The position numbers were made by a program, and so were the translations under genes. This document shows, piece by piece, positions 15,531 to 22,532 of a stretch of 35,757 bases of DNA. The notes under the pieces are model-generated. The model ran no database searches, had not been told where the DNA came from, and saw only the letters and a program-made list of their open reading frames with translations. Source of the DNA: Capnocytophaga sp. (GTDB taxonomy: Bacteria; Bacteroidota; Bacteroidia; Flavobacteriales; Flavobacteriaceae); assembly GCA_030538675.1 (NCBI GenBank), contig JAUNTM010000016.1, forward strand, positions 1-35,757, in the 5' to 3' direction. Each line of letters opens with the position of its first letter. Position 1 is the stretch's first letter.

Positions 15531-15536
15531 AATATA
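15529..15536 (-). promoter_or_regulatory. Candidate -7 box (TATATTTG) for acyl-CoA reductase
   Basis: The minus-strand TATATTTG lies 40 bases before the reductase ATG. The -33 region is AT-rich without a clear TTG. Confidence 0.5.
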
Positions 15537-15695
15537 TGGAAAAAAGACGTTTTAATGATTTTACAAATCTGTTTTTGCGTAAAATGAATGTTTGACTATT
15601 TTTCAAAACAGAAAAATTCCTTTCAGGAAAAGAAACAAAACGCAACAAATGGAATTTGATTTTTATTTTATAACTCACTAAAAAAAGAAATACTT

Positions 15696-16046
15696 ATGGC
15701 TATTATAATTACTGATGAATGCATCAACTGCGGGGCTTGCGAACCCGAATGTCCGAACAACGCTATCTACGAGGGTGCCGATGATTGGCGATACAGCGAT
15801 GGCACAGCCCTGAGCGGCAGCGTCGTACTTCCCAACGGCAAACAGGTGGATGCCGATGCGGTGCAAGAACCCGTGAGTGATGAATATTATTTTATTGTTA
15901 CCGACAAATGTACCGAATGCCAAGGCTTCCACGAAGAGCCGCAGTGTGCTGCCGTTTGCCCTGTGGACTGTTGTGTACCTGATGATGACAACAAAGAAAC
16001 CACCGAAGAACTCGAAGCCAAAAAGGCATTTCTTCACAATGAATAA
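15696..16046 (+). CDS. 2[4Fe-4S] ferredoxin, Alvin-type
   Basis: The 116-residue protein has two cluster motifs: Cys9, 12, 15 and 19 ([12 protein letters not shown]), and Cys72, 75, 84 and 88 ([18 protein letters not shown]). The eight-residue insert between Cys75 and Cys84 is the hallmark of Allochromatium-type ferredoxins, which carry very low-potential electrons. Between the motifs is a loop of about 50 residues, longer than in the classic protein, and after Cys92/93 comes an acidic tail ([14 protein letters not shown]). It is a soluble electron carrier. It reads divergently from the acyl-CoA reductase gene, so it may supply electrons linked to that pathway; this is inference from context only. 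Confidence 0.93.
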   Translation: MAIIITDECINCGACEPECPNNAIYEGADDWRYSDGTALSGSVVLPNGKQVDADAVQEPVSDEYYFIVTDKCTECQGFHEEPQCAAVCPVDCCVPDDDNKETTEELEAKKAFLHNE

Positions 16047-16063
16047 TTGCATTTCTTGAAACT

Positions 16064-16104
16064 AAAAAATCCCTACCGAAATAATTGTTTCAGTAGGGAT
16101 TTTT
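16064..16104 (+). terminator. Intrinsic terminator after ferredoxin gene
   Basis: AAAAATCCCTAC pairs with GTAGGGATTTTT, with GAAA/TTTC extending into the loop, about 18 bases past the stop. Confidence 0.85.
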
Positions 16105-16112
16105 AATTTCTC

Positions 16113-16139
16113 CCGCTGCCAGCGGAAGGATGGCAGCGG
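16113..16139. repeat. GC-rich perfect hairpin (REP-like)
   Basis: CCGCTGCCA (16113-16121) and TGGCAGCGG (16131-16139) are perfect inverted arms around a nine-base loop that itself starts GCGG, so alternative pairing is possible. It is strikingly GC-rich in an AT-rich gap and comes right after a complete terminator, so it is not needed for termination. It resembles a REP-type extragenic palindrome; only one copy is seen in this window. Confidence 0.6.
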
Positions 16140-16191
16140 AAGTGATGCTATTAAATTATTGATTTACATCATTTTACATCAAATTCATATA

Positions 16192-16656
16192 TTAATTAAA
16201 TAAAAGAAGCCCCCCATAGCGTAAATAGGTTCCGATAATCAAAAACAAAAGTCCCATTAATGTAAGTGTAGCAATATATGCGATAGAAGCAGGCAATTGC
16301 TTGACATCATGTCGCTTAAGTTTAGGGATAATCGTTGTTTTTGCAAATATTATCAAAATACTCATCACTATAAAAATGAGTAGTTTTATAGAAATGGTTC
16401 CTTCCATAGGGTTTTGGAAATGAAACCATTGGTCAATACCGATTCCTCGTCGGTAACTCATCCCAATTCCTGTCAGCAACGAAACTATCAAAGCAGGAAG
16501 TCCAATAATCTCGTAGTTTGAAAAATTGTTAATGAATGCCGGTGACTTTGATTTTAATGCCCGGGGAGCATACACTATTGAAATAAATAAATTTCCACCA
16601 ATCCATGCCGTTGCTGCAACGATATGAATAATCAAAAGTAATTGATCGTATGACAT
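16192..16656 (-). CDS. CopD-like membrane protein
   Basis: This 154-residue protein has four membrane helices: about residues 6-27 (LLIIHIVAATAWIGGNLFIS), 48-66 (EIIGLPALIVSLLTGIG), 88-108 (SIKLLIFIVMSILIIFA) and 125-147 (IAYIATLTLMGLLFLIIG). The first helix carries the H-I-V-A-x-x-x-W-I-G-G-N segment seen in CopD-type proteins, where the His may bind metal or haem. The assignment to the CopD/YozB-like superfamily is by pattern only; a role in copper is not shown. It stands alone on the minus strand between the ferredoxin terminator and a transposase relic. Confidence 0.6.
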   Translation of the reverse strand: MSYDQLLLIIHIVAATAWIGGNLFISIVYAPRALKSKSPAFINNFSNYEIIGLPALIVSLLTGIGMSYRRGIGIDQWFHFQNPMEGTISIKLLIFIVMSILIIFAKTTIIPKLKRHDVKQLPASIAYIATLTLMGLLFLIIGTYLRYGGLLLFN

Positions 16657-16899
16657 CTCTTTAAAATTTAAAGGTTAAATATTCTGGTAATTTGATTTTA
16701 TTATACAATTGTAAGAAAATAAAGTTGTAGTTTCCATTAGTAAAGGCAGTTTTTACGGAAAATAATATTCATTTTTTCGGACAAAGGAGGTTTATATGTT
16801 TAATAATTATGTTTCTTTGTCGCTGGGATGGGTATTTTTTATGAAAGTATTACTTGATAAATTATTTATCAAGATACTGAATATAAGTATTATTAAAAT
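16657..16899. other. AT-rich gap with one perfect palindrome
   Basis: No gene is supported here. A 21-base perfect palindrome, CTTGATAAATTATTTATCAAG (16853-16873, centre at 16863), could be an operator. An AAAGGAGG motif at 16783-16790 precedes a 35-codon frame (ATG 16796). Bacteroidota use Shine-Dalgarno sites little and the frame resembles nothing I know, so I do not call it. Confidence 0.4.
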
Positions 16900-17106
16900 T
16901 TAAAATAACTTATTTTTAAGAGAGCTATTTATTTTTATCGCACACTTAACGAAATCGTAATTATTTTTGGCAAAAATGACCCTATCTTCATAGTCTTCGC
17001 CATTGCTCAAAAAAGTAAAAAGCCCGATTAACAGGACGTCCCGTAATTTGTGAAGACATTTACCTTGAACTCTAAAGTCTTCTATATCAATAAAACAATT
17101 CGTATG
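16900..17106 (-). mobile_element. ISAs1-family transposase remnant
   Basis: The minus frame gives FIDIEDFRVQGKCLHKLRDV, LLIGLFTFLSNGEDYEDRVI and FAKNNYDF before running into AT-rich sequence and a TAA at 16902-16900. This matches the N-terminal DDE_Tnp_1-associated region of ISAs1-type transposases as I remember it (D-x-R-V-x-G-x-C-x-H-K-L-x-D-I-L, then L-S-N-G-x-D-Y-E-D). A stop lies directly before the segment, and there is no start codon. The catalytic DDE core, about 300 residues, is missing and no terminal repeats are visible. It is an old, inert fragment and the only transposase trace in the window. Confidence 0.7.
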
Positions 17107-17189
17107 TCATAGGCACAAAGGTAGGATTTTTTTCGTGCGTTTGACCTAACTCCGAAGAACTTCCTCATCACATATCCGCAATTTTTCAT

Positions 17190-17197
17190 TATCTTTG
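17190..17197 (+). promoter_or_regulatory. Candidate -7 box (TATCTTTG) of the GH2 gene
   Basis: Matches TAnnTTTG, 48 bases before the chosen ATG. The TTG that ends it (17195) opens a longer in-frame reading of the GH2 gene; because the box is probably promoter, that start is unlikely. The -33 side shows no TTG. Confidence 0.5.
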
Positions 17198-17245
17198 CGT
17201 TTCATTCTTTTTAAATATTTCATACTTAACCTAATACCAAATTAT

Positions 17246-19723
17246 ATGAAACACCTATTTCTCTTATTTTTAGCTTTTCCGATGGCGATTTTCGGGCAGA
17301 CCCGTTCGCAAATTACGTTGGAGAAAGGCTGGAAATTTACCCGAGACGATAATCCGAAGGCTTCCGAAGTGAGTTTTAACGACAGCCGATGGCAATCGGT
17401 ACGCATTCCGCACGATTGGGCGATTTACGGACCTTTCAGCGTAGGCAATGACCAGCAAAACACCGCCATCAAACAAGACGGACAAACCAACGCTTTTGAA
17501 CACGCCGGACGCACAGGCGGACTGCCGTTTGTGGGCGTGGGCTGGTACAGAACAACCTTTGAAGTTCCTGATTTTCAAGAAGGAAGAAAAACGTTTATCC
17601 AATTTGACGGAGCGATGAGCAACGCCAGAGTGTACATCAACGGCAAGGAAGCAGGCTTTTGGGCGAACGGCTACAACACGTTCTTTTTTGATATTTCATC
17701 GCTTGTAAAAAAAGGGAAAAACACGCTTGCCGTTCGTTTGGAGAATTTTGAAGAGCAGTCGCGTTGGTATCCGGGAGCGGGATTGTATCGCAACGTTCAC
17801 GTTATCAGCACATCGGATTCGTATATCCCGATATGGGGAACGCAAATCACGACACCCGAAGTAAATGAAAAATTCGCCCGCGTGGAGGTGAAAACCGAAG
17901 TGGAAAAAAGCAGTCCTTCGGCACGCTATTCCGTAGAAACATCGCTCAAAGATGCCAACGGAAAAATCGTCGCCCAAGCGAAAAAAGAGTTAGACCAATA
18001 TGATACGGACGGCGTTTTTCAATCGTTCGTCATTGACCATCCGAAGTTGTGGGACATCGGGCAGCCCAACCGCTATACTGCCGAAACGAAACTGTATGTT
18101 GATGGCGTTTTGGCAGATGAAACATCGAGCGTTTTCGGCATCCGTTCCATCGAAATCATTCCCGACAAAGGATTTTTCCTCAACGGACGGCGTGTGAATT
18201 TTCAAGGCGTGTGTATGCACCACGATTTGGGACCGATCGGCGGTGCGGTCAACGAAGCGGCTATCCGTCGGCAAATCCGCATTTTGCAGGATATGGGCGT
18301 GAATGCCATCCGCACGTCGCACAATATGCCTGCCCCTGAATACGTAAAAATCGCCGACGAAATGGGAATGATGCTCGCCGTGGAAAGTTTCGACGAGTGG
18401 GGCATCGCCAAAGTGAAAAACGGCTACAACCGCTATTTTAAGGATTGGCACGAAAAAGATTTGACCAATCTGGTACGCCATTATCGGAATAATCCGAGCG
18501 TGGTGATGTGGTTTATCGGCAACGAAGTGGAGGAACAAAGCGTGAAATGGGGAGCAAAAGTTGCCCGCCAACTGCAGGATATCATCCGTAAGCACGACCC
18601 AACCCGACCTGTTTCCAACGGAATGGACAGACCCGACCACGTGTTTTCCAACAATATGGCGGCTACGATGGAAGTTGCAGGCTTCAATTACCGTCCGTTT
18701 ATGTACCAAAAAGCCTACGAACAGCTGCCACAACAGATTATTCTCGGTTCGGAAACCGCTTCGACCGTCAGCTCGCGTGGGGTTTACAAATTTCCCGTCG
18801 AGCGGAAATCAATGGCGAAATATCCTGACCATCAGTCTTCATCGTATGACGTGGAACATTGCGGTTGGTCGAATTTGCCCGAAGACGATTTCATTCAGCA
18901 CGATGATTTGAATTATTGCATCGGCGAGTTCGTGTGGACGGGATTTGACTATCTCGGCGAACCGACACCTTATTATAGTGATTGGCCCAGCCACAGTTCG
19001 CTTTTCGGTATCGTTGATTTGGCAGGAATTCCGAAAGACCGTTTTTACCTCTACCGAAGCCATTGGAAAAAAGACGAAAAAACGCTCCATATTTTGCCGC
19101 ATTGGAATTGGGAAGGTCGCGAAGGCGAAGTAACGCCCGTGTTCGTTTATACGAATTATCCGTCGGCGGAACTTTTCATCAACGGAAAAAGCCAAGGAAA
19201 ACGCACCAAAGACACCGGCATTCCGCTTGACGGAAGCGATTCGGACGATGCCAAAAAAACGTTTGAACGCCAAAAACGCTATCGTTTGATGTGGATGGAT
19301 ACCCGATACGAACCCGGAACGGTCAAAGCCGTTGCCTATGACGAAAACGGAAACATCGCTGCCGAAACGGAAATCCGCACGGCAGGAAAACCCTACAAAT
19401 TAGTGTTGGAAGCCGACAGAAACACTATCAAAGCCGACGGAAAAGACCTCTCTTTCATCACGGTATCGGCGGTGGACAAGGACGGAAATCTGTGTCCGAA
19501 TGTGAATGAACTCGTTACGTTCAAAGTGTCGGGGGCAGGAACGTACCGTGCCGGAGCAAACGGCGACCCAACTTGCCTTGACCAATTCCATCTGCCGAAA
19601 ATGCATCTTTTCAACGGGAAACTTGTCGCTATCGTGGAGTCTTCCGAAAAAGCCGGAACGATAACGCTCAAGGCTTCTGCCAAAGGACTTAAAGGCGAAG
19701 AAATAAAAATCCGCACAGAATAG
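17246..19723 (+). CDS. Secreted GH2 beta-galactosidase-like enzyme
   Basis: The 825-residue enzyme starts with a signal peptide (MKHLFLLFLAFPMAIFGQ), which fixes the ATG at 17246 rather than an upstream TTG. Domains in order: a jelly-roll sugar-binding domain (about 25-190), an immunoglobulin-like domain (about 195-300), a TIM barrel (about 303-600), a DUF4982-like domain (about 640-720) and a C-terminal Ig-like domain (about 730-825). In the barrel Glu427 of WFIGNEVEEQ is the acid/base and Glu503 of IILGSETAS the nucleophile; the spacing of 76 equals that in E. coli LacZ. It would remove terminal beta-galactose or a related beta-sugar in the periplasm or outside. There is no type 9 secretion tail. 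A terminator separates it from the GH92 gene. Confidence 0.9.
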   Translation: MKHLFLLFLAFPMAIFGQTRSQITLEKGWKFTRDDNPKASEVSFNDSRWQSVRIPHDWAIYGPFSVGNDQQNTAIKQDGQTNAFEHAGRTGGLPFVGVGWYRTTFEVPDFQEGRKTFIQFDGAMSNARVYINGKEAGFWANGYNTFFFDISSLVKKGKNTLAVRLENFEEQSRWYPGAGLYRNVHVISTSDSYIPIWGTQITTPEVNEKFARVEVKTEVEKSSPSARYSVETSLKDANGKIVAQAKKELDQYDTDGVFQSFVIDHPKLWDIGQPNRYTAETKLYVDGVLADETSSVFGIRSIEIIPDKGFFLNGRRVNFQGVCMHHDLGPIGGAVNEAAIRRQIRILQDMGVNAIRTSHNMPAPEYVKIADEMGMMLAVESFDEWGIAKVKNGYNRYFKDWHEKDLTNLVRHYRNNPSVVMWFIGNEVEEQSVKWGAKVARQLQDIIRKHDPTRPVSNGMDRPDHVFSNNMAATMEVAGFNYRPFMYQKAYEQLPQQIILGSETASTVSSRGVYKFPVERKSMAKYPDHQSSSYDVEHCGWSNLPEDDFIQHDDLNYCIGEFVWTGFDYLGEPTPYYSDWPSHSSLFGIVDLAGIPKDRFYLYRSHWKKDEKTLHILPHWNWEGREGEVTPVFVYTNYPSAELFINGKSQGKRTKDTGIPLDGSDSDDAKKTFERQKRYRLMWMDTRYEPGTVKAVAYDENGNIAAETEIRTAGKPYKLVLEADRNTIKADGKDLSFITVSAVDKDGNLCPNVNELVTFKVSGAGTYRAGANGDPTCLDQFHLPKMHLFNGKLVAIVESSEKAGTITLKASAKGLKGEEIKIRTE

Positions 19724-19749
19724 CAACGCTTTTTGCGGATAAATAACAC

Positions 19750-19785
19750 AAGAGATGTTGAAAAAATCAGCATCTCTTTTTTTTT
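19750..19785 (+). terminator. Intrinsic terminator after GH2 gene
   Basis: AAGAGATGTTG / CAGCATCTCTT stem with an A-rich loop, then a run of T. Confidence 0.85.
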
Positions 19786-19794
19786 GACATATCA

Positions 19795-19826
19795 TTTGTA
19801 AAACCACAAAAAATGTGATAAATTTG
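19795..19826 (+). promoter_or_regulatory. Promoter of the GH92 gene
   Basis: TTTG (19795-19798), 20 bases, TAAATTTG (19819-19826): both boxes fully match, 28 bases before the ATG. This shows the GH92 gene can be transcribed without GH2. Confidence 0.7.
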
Positions 19827-19853
19827 TGTTTTTACACCACCTAAAATTTATAT

Positions 19854-22103
19854 ATGAAAAATTTATCTGTAGCACTGTTCTTTTTTACGATAGGTATTTT
19901 TGCCCAATCGGCAGTGGATTATGTCAATCCGCTGATTGGAACTTCCAATTTTGGAGCAACGCACCCGGGAGCGATTGTTCCCCGTGGAATGCTTAGCATA
20001 TCGCCATTCAATGTATCATTTGACACACAAGGGATAAACGATCCGCTTGAAAAAGACAGTCGGTGGCTGTCCAATCCGTACGTGCATGAAAACACATTTC
20101 TTACAGGCTTTACACATGCCAACATGAGCGGTGTTGGCTGCCCTGAACTCGGCGTTATTATCGCGATGCCGACCACAGGCGGGCTCGAAACGCATCACTT
20201 GAAATACGGCTCCACGTATTCCAATGAAAAAGCAATCGCAGGCAAATACAGCGTTCATATTGACAAATACAATATCGATGCGGAAATGACGGCTTCGGTA
20301 CGTTCGGGCATAAGCCGCTACCATTTCCCTGCGGGAGATGCCAACATCCTTGTCAATCTTGGTCTTGGATTGACAAACGAACAGGGGGCGATGGTCAAAA
20401 TAGTATCGCCCACCGAAATAGAAGGATTGCGAATGGTCGGGAGTTTTTGTTACAACAGCCCCGAACTTGCGTATCCGCTTTATTTCGTAATGCGTTTTTC
20501 AGCGCCTGCACAATCCTATGGAGTCTGGCAAAAGCCTGCCCGCTACGATGGTGTGGAAGCCCAATGGATGCTCTACAATGGTGAAACCCGCTACAAAGAG
20601 GGGTTTGCCCGTGAAGTGGTCGGTGATAGCATAGGGACGTATTTCCGATATCATTTTGACAAACCACAATCTATTGAAGTCAAAGTGGGAATTTCGTATG
20701 TAAGTATCGAAAATGCACGCGAAAATCTTGAAAAAGAAATCGGAAACCGAAATTTTGACTACGTTTATGCCGAAGCTCGAAAAACTTGGAATGAACAGCT
20801 TTCAAAAGTAGCTGTGGAAGGCGGAACAAACGACCAAAAAACGGTTTTTTACACAGGATTGTACCATGCGCTGATACATCCGAATACGCTTAATGACATC
20901 AATGGGCAATATCCTGAAGCAAAAACCAATCGTATCGGCACGACCGACCACATACGCTACACCGTATTCTCCTTGTGGGACACCTATCGCAATTATCATC
21001 AATTGCTTAGCTTGCTTTATCCGCAAGAACAAATAGATATGGTAAAAACAATGTTGGATATTTATGACGAAAGTGGCTGGCTTCCCAAATGGGAACTCAA
21101 CTCGACCGAAACTTTTACAATGGTGGGCGACCCTGCATCGGTGGTGATTGCCGATACATACCTTCGAGGGCTTACCGATTTTGATGTAAATAAAGCCTAC
21201 CAAGCAATGCTCAAAGGAGCGATGACGTTGGAAAACAACCCTATACGCCCGGGTGTTGGCGAATATTGGCAATTGGGTTATCTCAGTATAGAAGGTGGTG
21301 TAAAAGGCCCTGTGTCCACCACGCAGGAATACAATATTGCCGATTATGCAATTGCCCAATTGGCCGCGAAGCTGGAAAAAAAGCAGGACGACAAGCGTTT
21401 TCGTAAGCAATCGGTATCGTACCGCAAATTGTTTGACAAAGAAACAAAATTGTTACGCCCGAAACATGCTAATGGGCAATGGCTCACTCCTTTCAATCCT
21501 GAAAGCGGGGCAAATTTTGAAGAAAACATCGGCTATATCGAGGGTAATGCGTGGCAATACGTATATATGGTAACTCATGACATACAAGGCATGATAAAAC
21601 TCATGGGCGGAACGAAACCTTTTGAGAAACAGCTTGATTTTATTTTTGACACCAATCGTTTTGATATGGCAAACGAACCCGATATGGCGTATCCGTTTTT
21701 GTATAATTACATCAAAGGAAGCGAATGGAAAACTCAAAAACGGGTGGATGATTTATTGAAAAAATATTTTAAAAATACCCCCGACGGACTCCCCGGCAAT
21801 GATGATACGGGCGTAATGTCCGCATGGGCAATGTATGCGATGATGGGATTTTATCCTGTATCGCCTGCCGACCCGATGTATACGCTTACTGCACCTAAGT
21901 TCACAAAAATAACATTGGATTTGGATAAGAAATATTATCCTAACGGACAACTCATCATCGAATCAAACGCGTCGGACAAAAATATTTACATCCAAAGAAT
22001 ATGGCTCGACGGAAAACCGCTAAGCGGATATTTTATAACACACGAACAACTCAAAAATGCAAAACATTTACGATTTGAGCTTGGTGATACACCGAAAAGG
22101 TAA
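19854..22103 (+). CDS. GH92 alpha-mannosidase-like glycosidase
   Basis: The 749-residue protein has a signal peptide (about residues 1-18, ending IFAQ) and then VDYVNPLIGTSNFGATHPGA, the family 92 opening. Further family landmarks are GFTHANMSGVGC, VFSLWDTYRNYHQLLSLL, GDPASVVIADTY, EGNAWQYVYMV and the C-terminal GNDDTGVMSAWAMYAMMGFY with PVSP. GH92 enzymes are calcium-dependent inverting exo-alpha-mannosidases with a beta-sandwich plus (alpha/alpha)6 barrel, and the length is typical. Linkage preference (alpha-1,2, 1,3 or 1,4) cannot be decided by eye. With the adjacent GH2 enzyme it would suit trimming of host N-glycans or yeast mannan. It sits in the periplasm or outside; it has no lipobox. 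Confidence 0.93.
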   Translation: MKNLSVALFFFTIGIFAQSAVDYVNPLIGTSNFGATHPGAIVPRGMLSISPFNVSFDTQGINDPLEKDSRWLSNPYVHENTFLTGFTHANMSGVGCPELGVIIAMPTTGGLETHHLKYGSTYSNEKAIAGKYSVHIDKYNIDAEMTASVRSGISRYHFPAGDANILVNLGLGLTNEQGAMVKIVSPTEIEGLRMVGSFCYNSPELAYPLYFVMRFSAPAQSYGVWQKPARYDGVEAQWMLYNGETRYKEGFAREVVGDSIGTYFRYHFDKPQSIEVKVGISYVSIENARENLEKEIGNRNFDYVYAEARKTWNEQLSKVAVEGGTNDQKTVFYTGLYHALIHPNTLNDINGQYPEAKTNRIGTTDHIRYTVFSLWDTYRNYHQLLSLLYPQEQIDMVKTMLDIYDESGWLPKWELNSTETFTMVGDPASVVIADTYLRGLTDFDVNKAYQAMLKGAMTLENNPIRPGVGEYWQLGYLSIEGGVKGPVSTTQEYNIADYAIAQLAAKLEKKQDDKRFRKQSVSYRKLFDKETKLLRPKHANGQWLTPFNPESGANFEENIGYIEGNAWQYVYMVTHDIQGMIKLMGGTKPFEKQLDFIFDTNRFDMANEPDMAYPFLYNYIKGSEWKTQKRVDDLLKKYFKNTPDGLPGNDDTGVMSAWAMYAMMGFYPVSPADPMYTLTAPKFTKITLDLDKKYYPNGQLIIESNASDKNIYIQRIWLDGKPLSGYFITHEQLKNAKHLRFELGDTPKR

Positions 22104-22107
22104 AACA

Positions 22108-22146
22108 GAAAAAGCAGGCGTCAAAAGGTTTGATGCCTGCTTTTAT
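22108..22146. terminator. Bidirectional terminator between GH92 and efflux operon
   Basis: AAAAGCAGGCGTCAAA pairs with TTTGATGCCTGCTTTT around a three-base loop. A-rich on one side and T-rich on the other, it serves the convergent genes on both strands. Confidence 0.85.
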
Positions 22147-22168
22147 AACTTTACCGCTGTTCAAAAAA

Positions 22169-22396
22169 TTAGTTGTCTTTAATCTTTAAAGCTTTCAAAA
22201 TGTCATTGAGCAAACACCACTTGGTTAGCGATGACTGCATCAGATTGAGAGCGACAAACAATGCGATGAGCAGCCAAAGCATCTGAGAAGTAAAATACGT
22301 AATTATAACACTCACTAAGACGAAAAGCCCTGCGATAAAGCGCACAATACGCTCGTGTTTGGTTACTTGGCGGCAATACTTGTTATTGGTTTCCAT
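22169..22396 (-). CDS. DUF2892 (YgaP-type) membrane protein
   Basis: The 75-residue protein has a basic N-terminus (KYCRQVTKHERIVRF), two adjoining hydrophobic helices (about 20-36 IAGLFVLVSVIITYF and 40-54 LWLLIALFVALNL) and the C-terminal CLLNDILKALKIKD motif. This is the pattern of DUF2892, the membrane part of YgaP-like rhodanese proteins, here without rhodanese. Two Cys residues (Cys8 and Cys61) are present. It closes the efflux operon, 35 bases after a hollowed small gene. A role in pump assembly or in detecting the pumped compound is only a guess from position. Confidence 0.85.
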   Translation of the reverse strand: METNNKYCRQVTKHERIVRFIAGLFVLVSVIITYFTSQMLWLLIALFVALNLMQSSLTKWCLLNDILKALKIKDN

Positions 22397-22431
22397 GAGA
22401 TACTGTTTTTAAAAAATTAATTTATAAATTA

Positions 22432-22527
22432 TTATGTATGTGATTGTACATCAGCAATAAAGGCTTTTATTCTTGATGTCCACTTTGGAGGTTAATGCTC
22501 GATAGCTGTAATTACAATACGTTTCAT
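22432..22527 (-). pseudogene. Hollowed P-II/CutA-like small gene
   Basis: ATG at 22527, five bases after the pump stop, opens MKRIVITAIEH, then TAA (22494-22492). The same frame continues PPKWTSRIKAFIADVQSHT to a TAA at 22432. The start resembles the first strand, and the end the last strand, of P-II-like small proteins that often follow RND pumps in Bacteroidota operons (full length about 90-100). I infer an internal deletion that kept both ends, followed or accompanied by a stop. Family assignment is from memory of short termini; a chance short frame is possible. Confidence 0.35.
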
Positions 22528-22532
22528 GATGA

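Noticed and set aside
16796-16903. 35-codon frame behind a perfect AAAGGAGG
   Set aside because: Bacteroidota make little use of such ribosome sites; the frame is short, resembles nothing known and overlaps the transposase relic on the other strand.
17195-17245. Upstream TTG start for the GH2 gene
   Set aside because: The TTG is the end of a TAnnTTTG promoter box, and the signal peptide begins properly at the ATG at 17246.
17990-18733. Long minus-strand frame (247 codons) opposite the GH2 gene
   Set aside because: Antisense to the conserved TIM barrel; no motif. Produced by the GC-biased third positions of the real gene.
20802-21410. 202-codon minus-strand frame opposite GH92
   Set aside because: Shadow of the conserved GH92 barrel with no independent signal.
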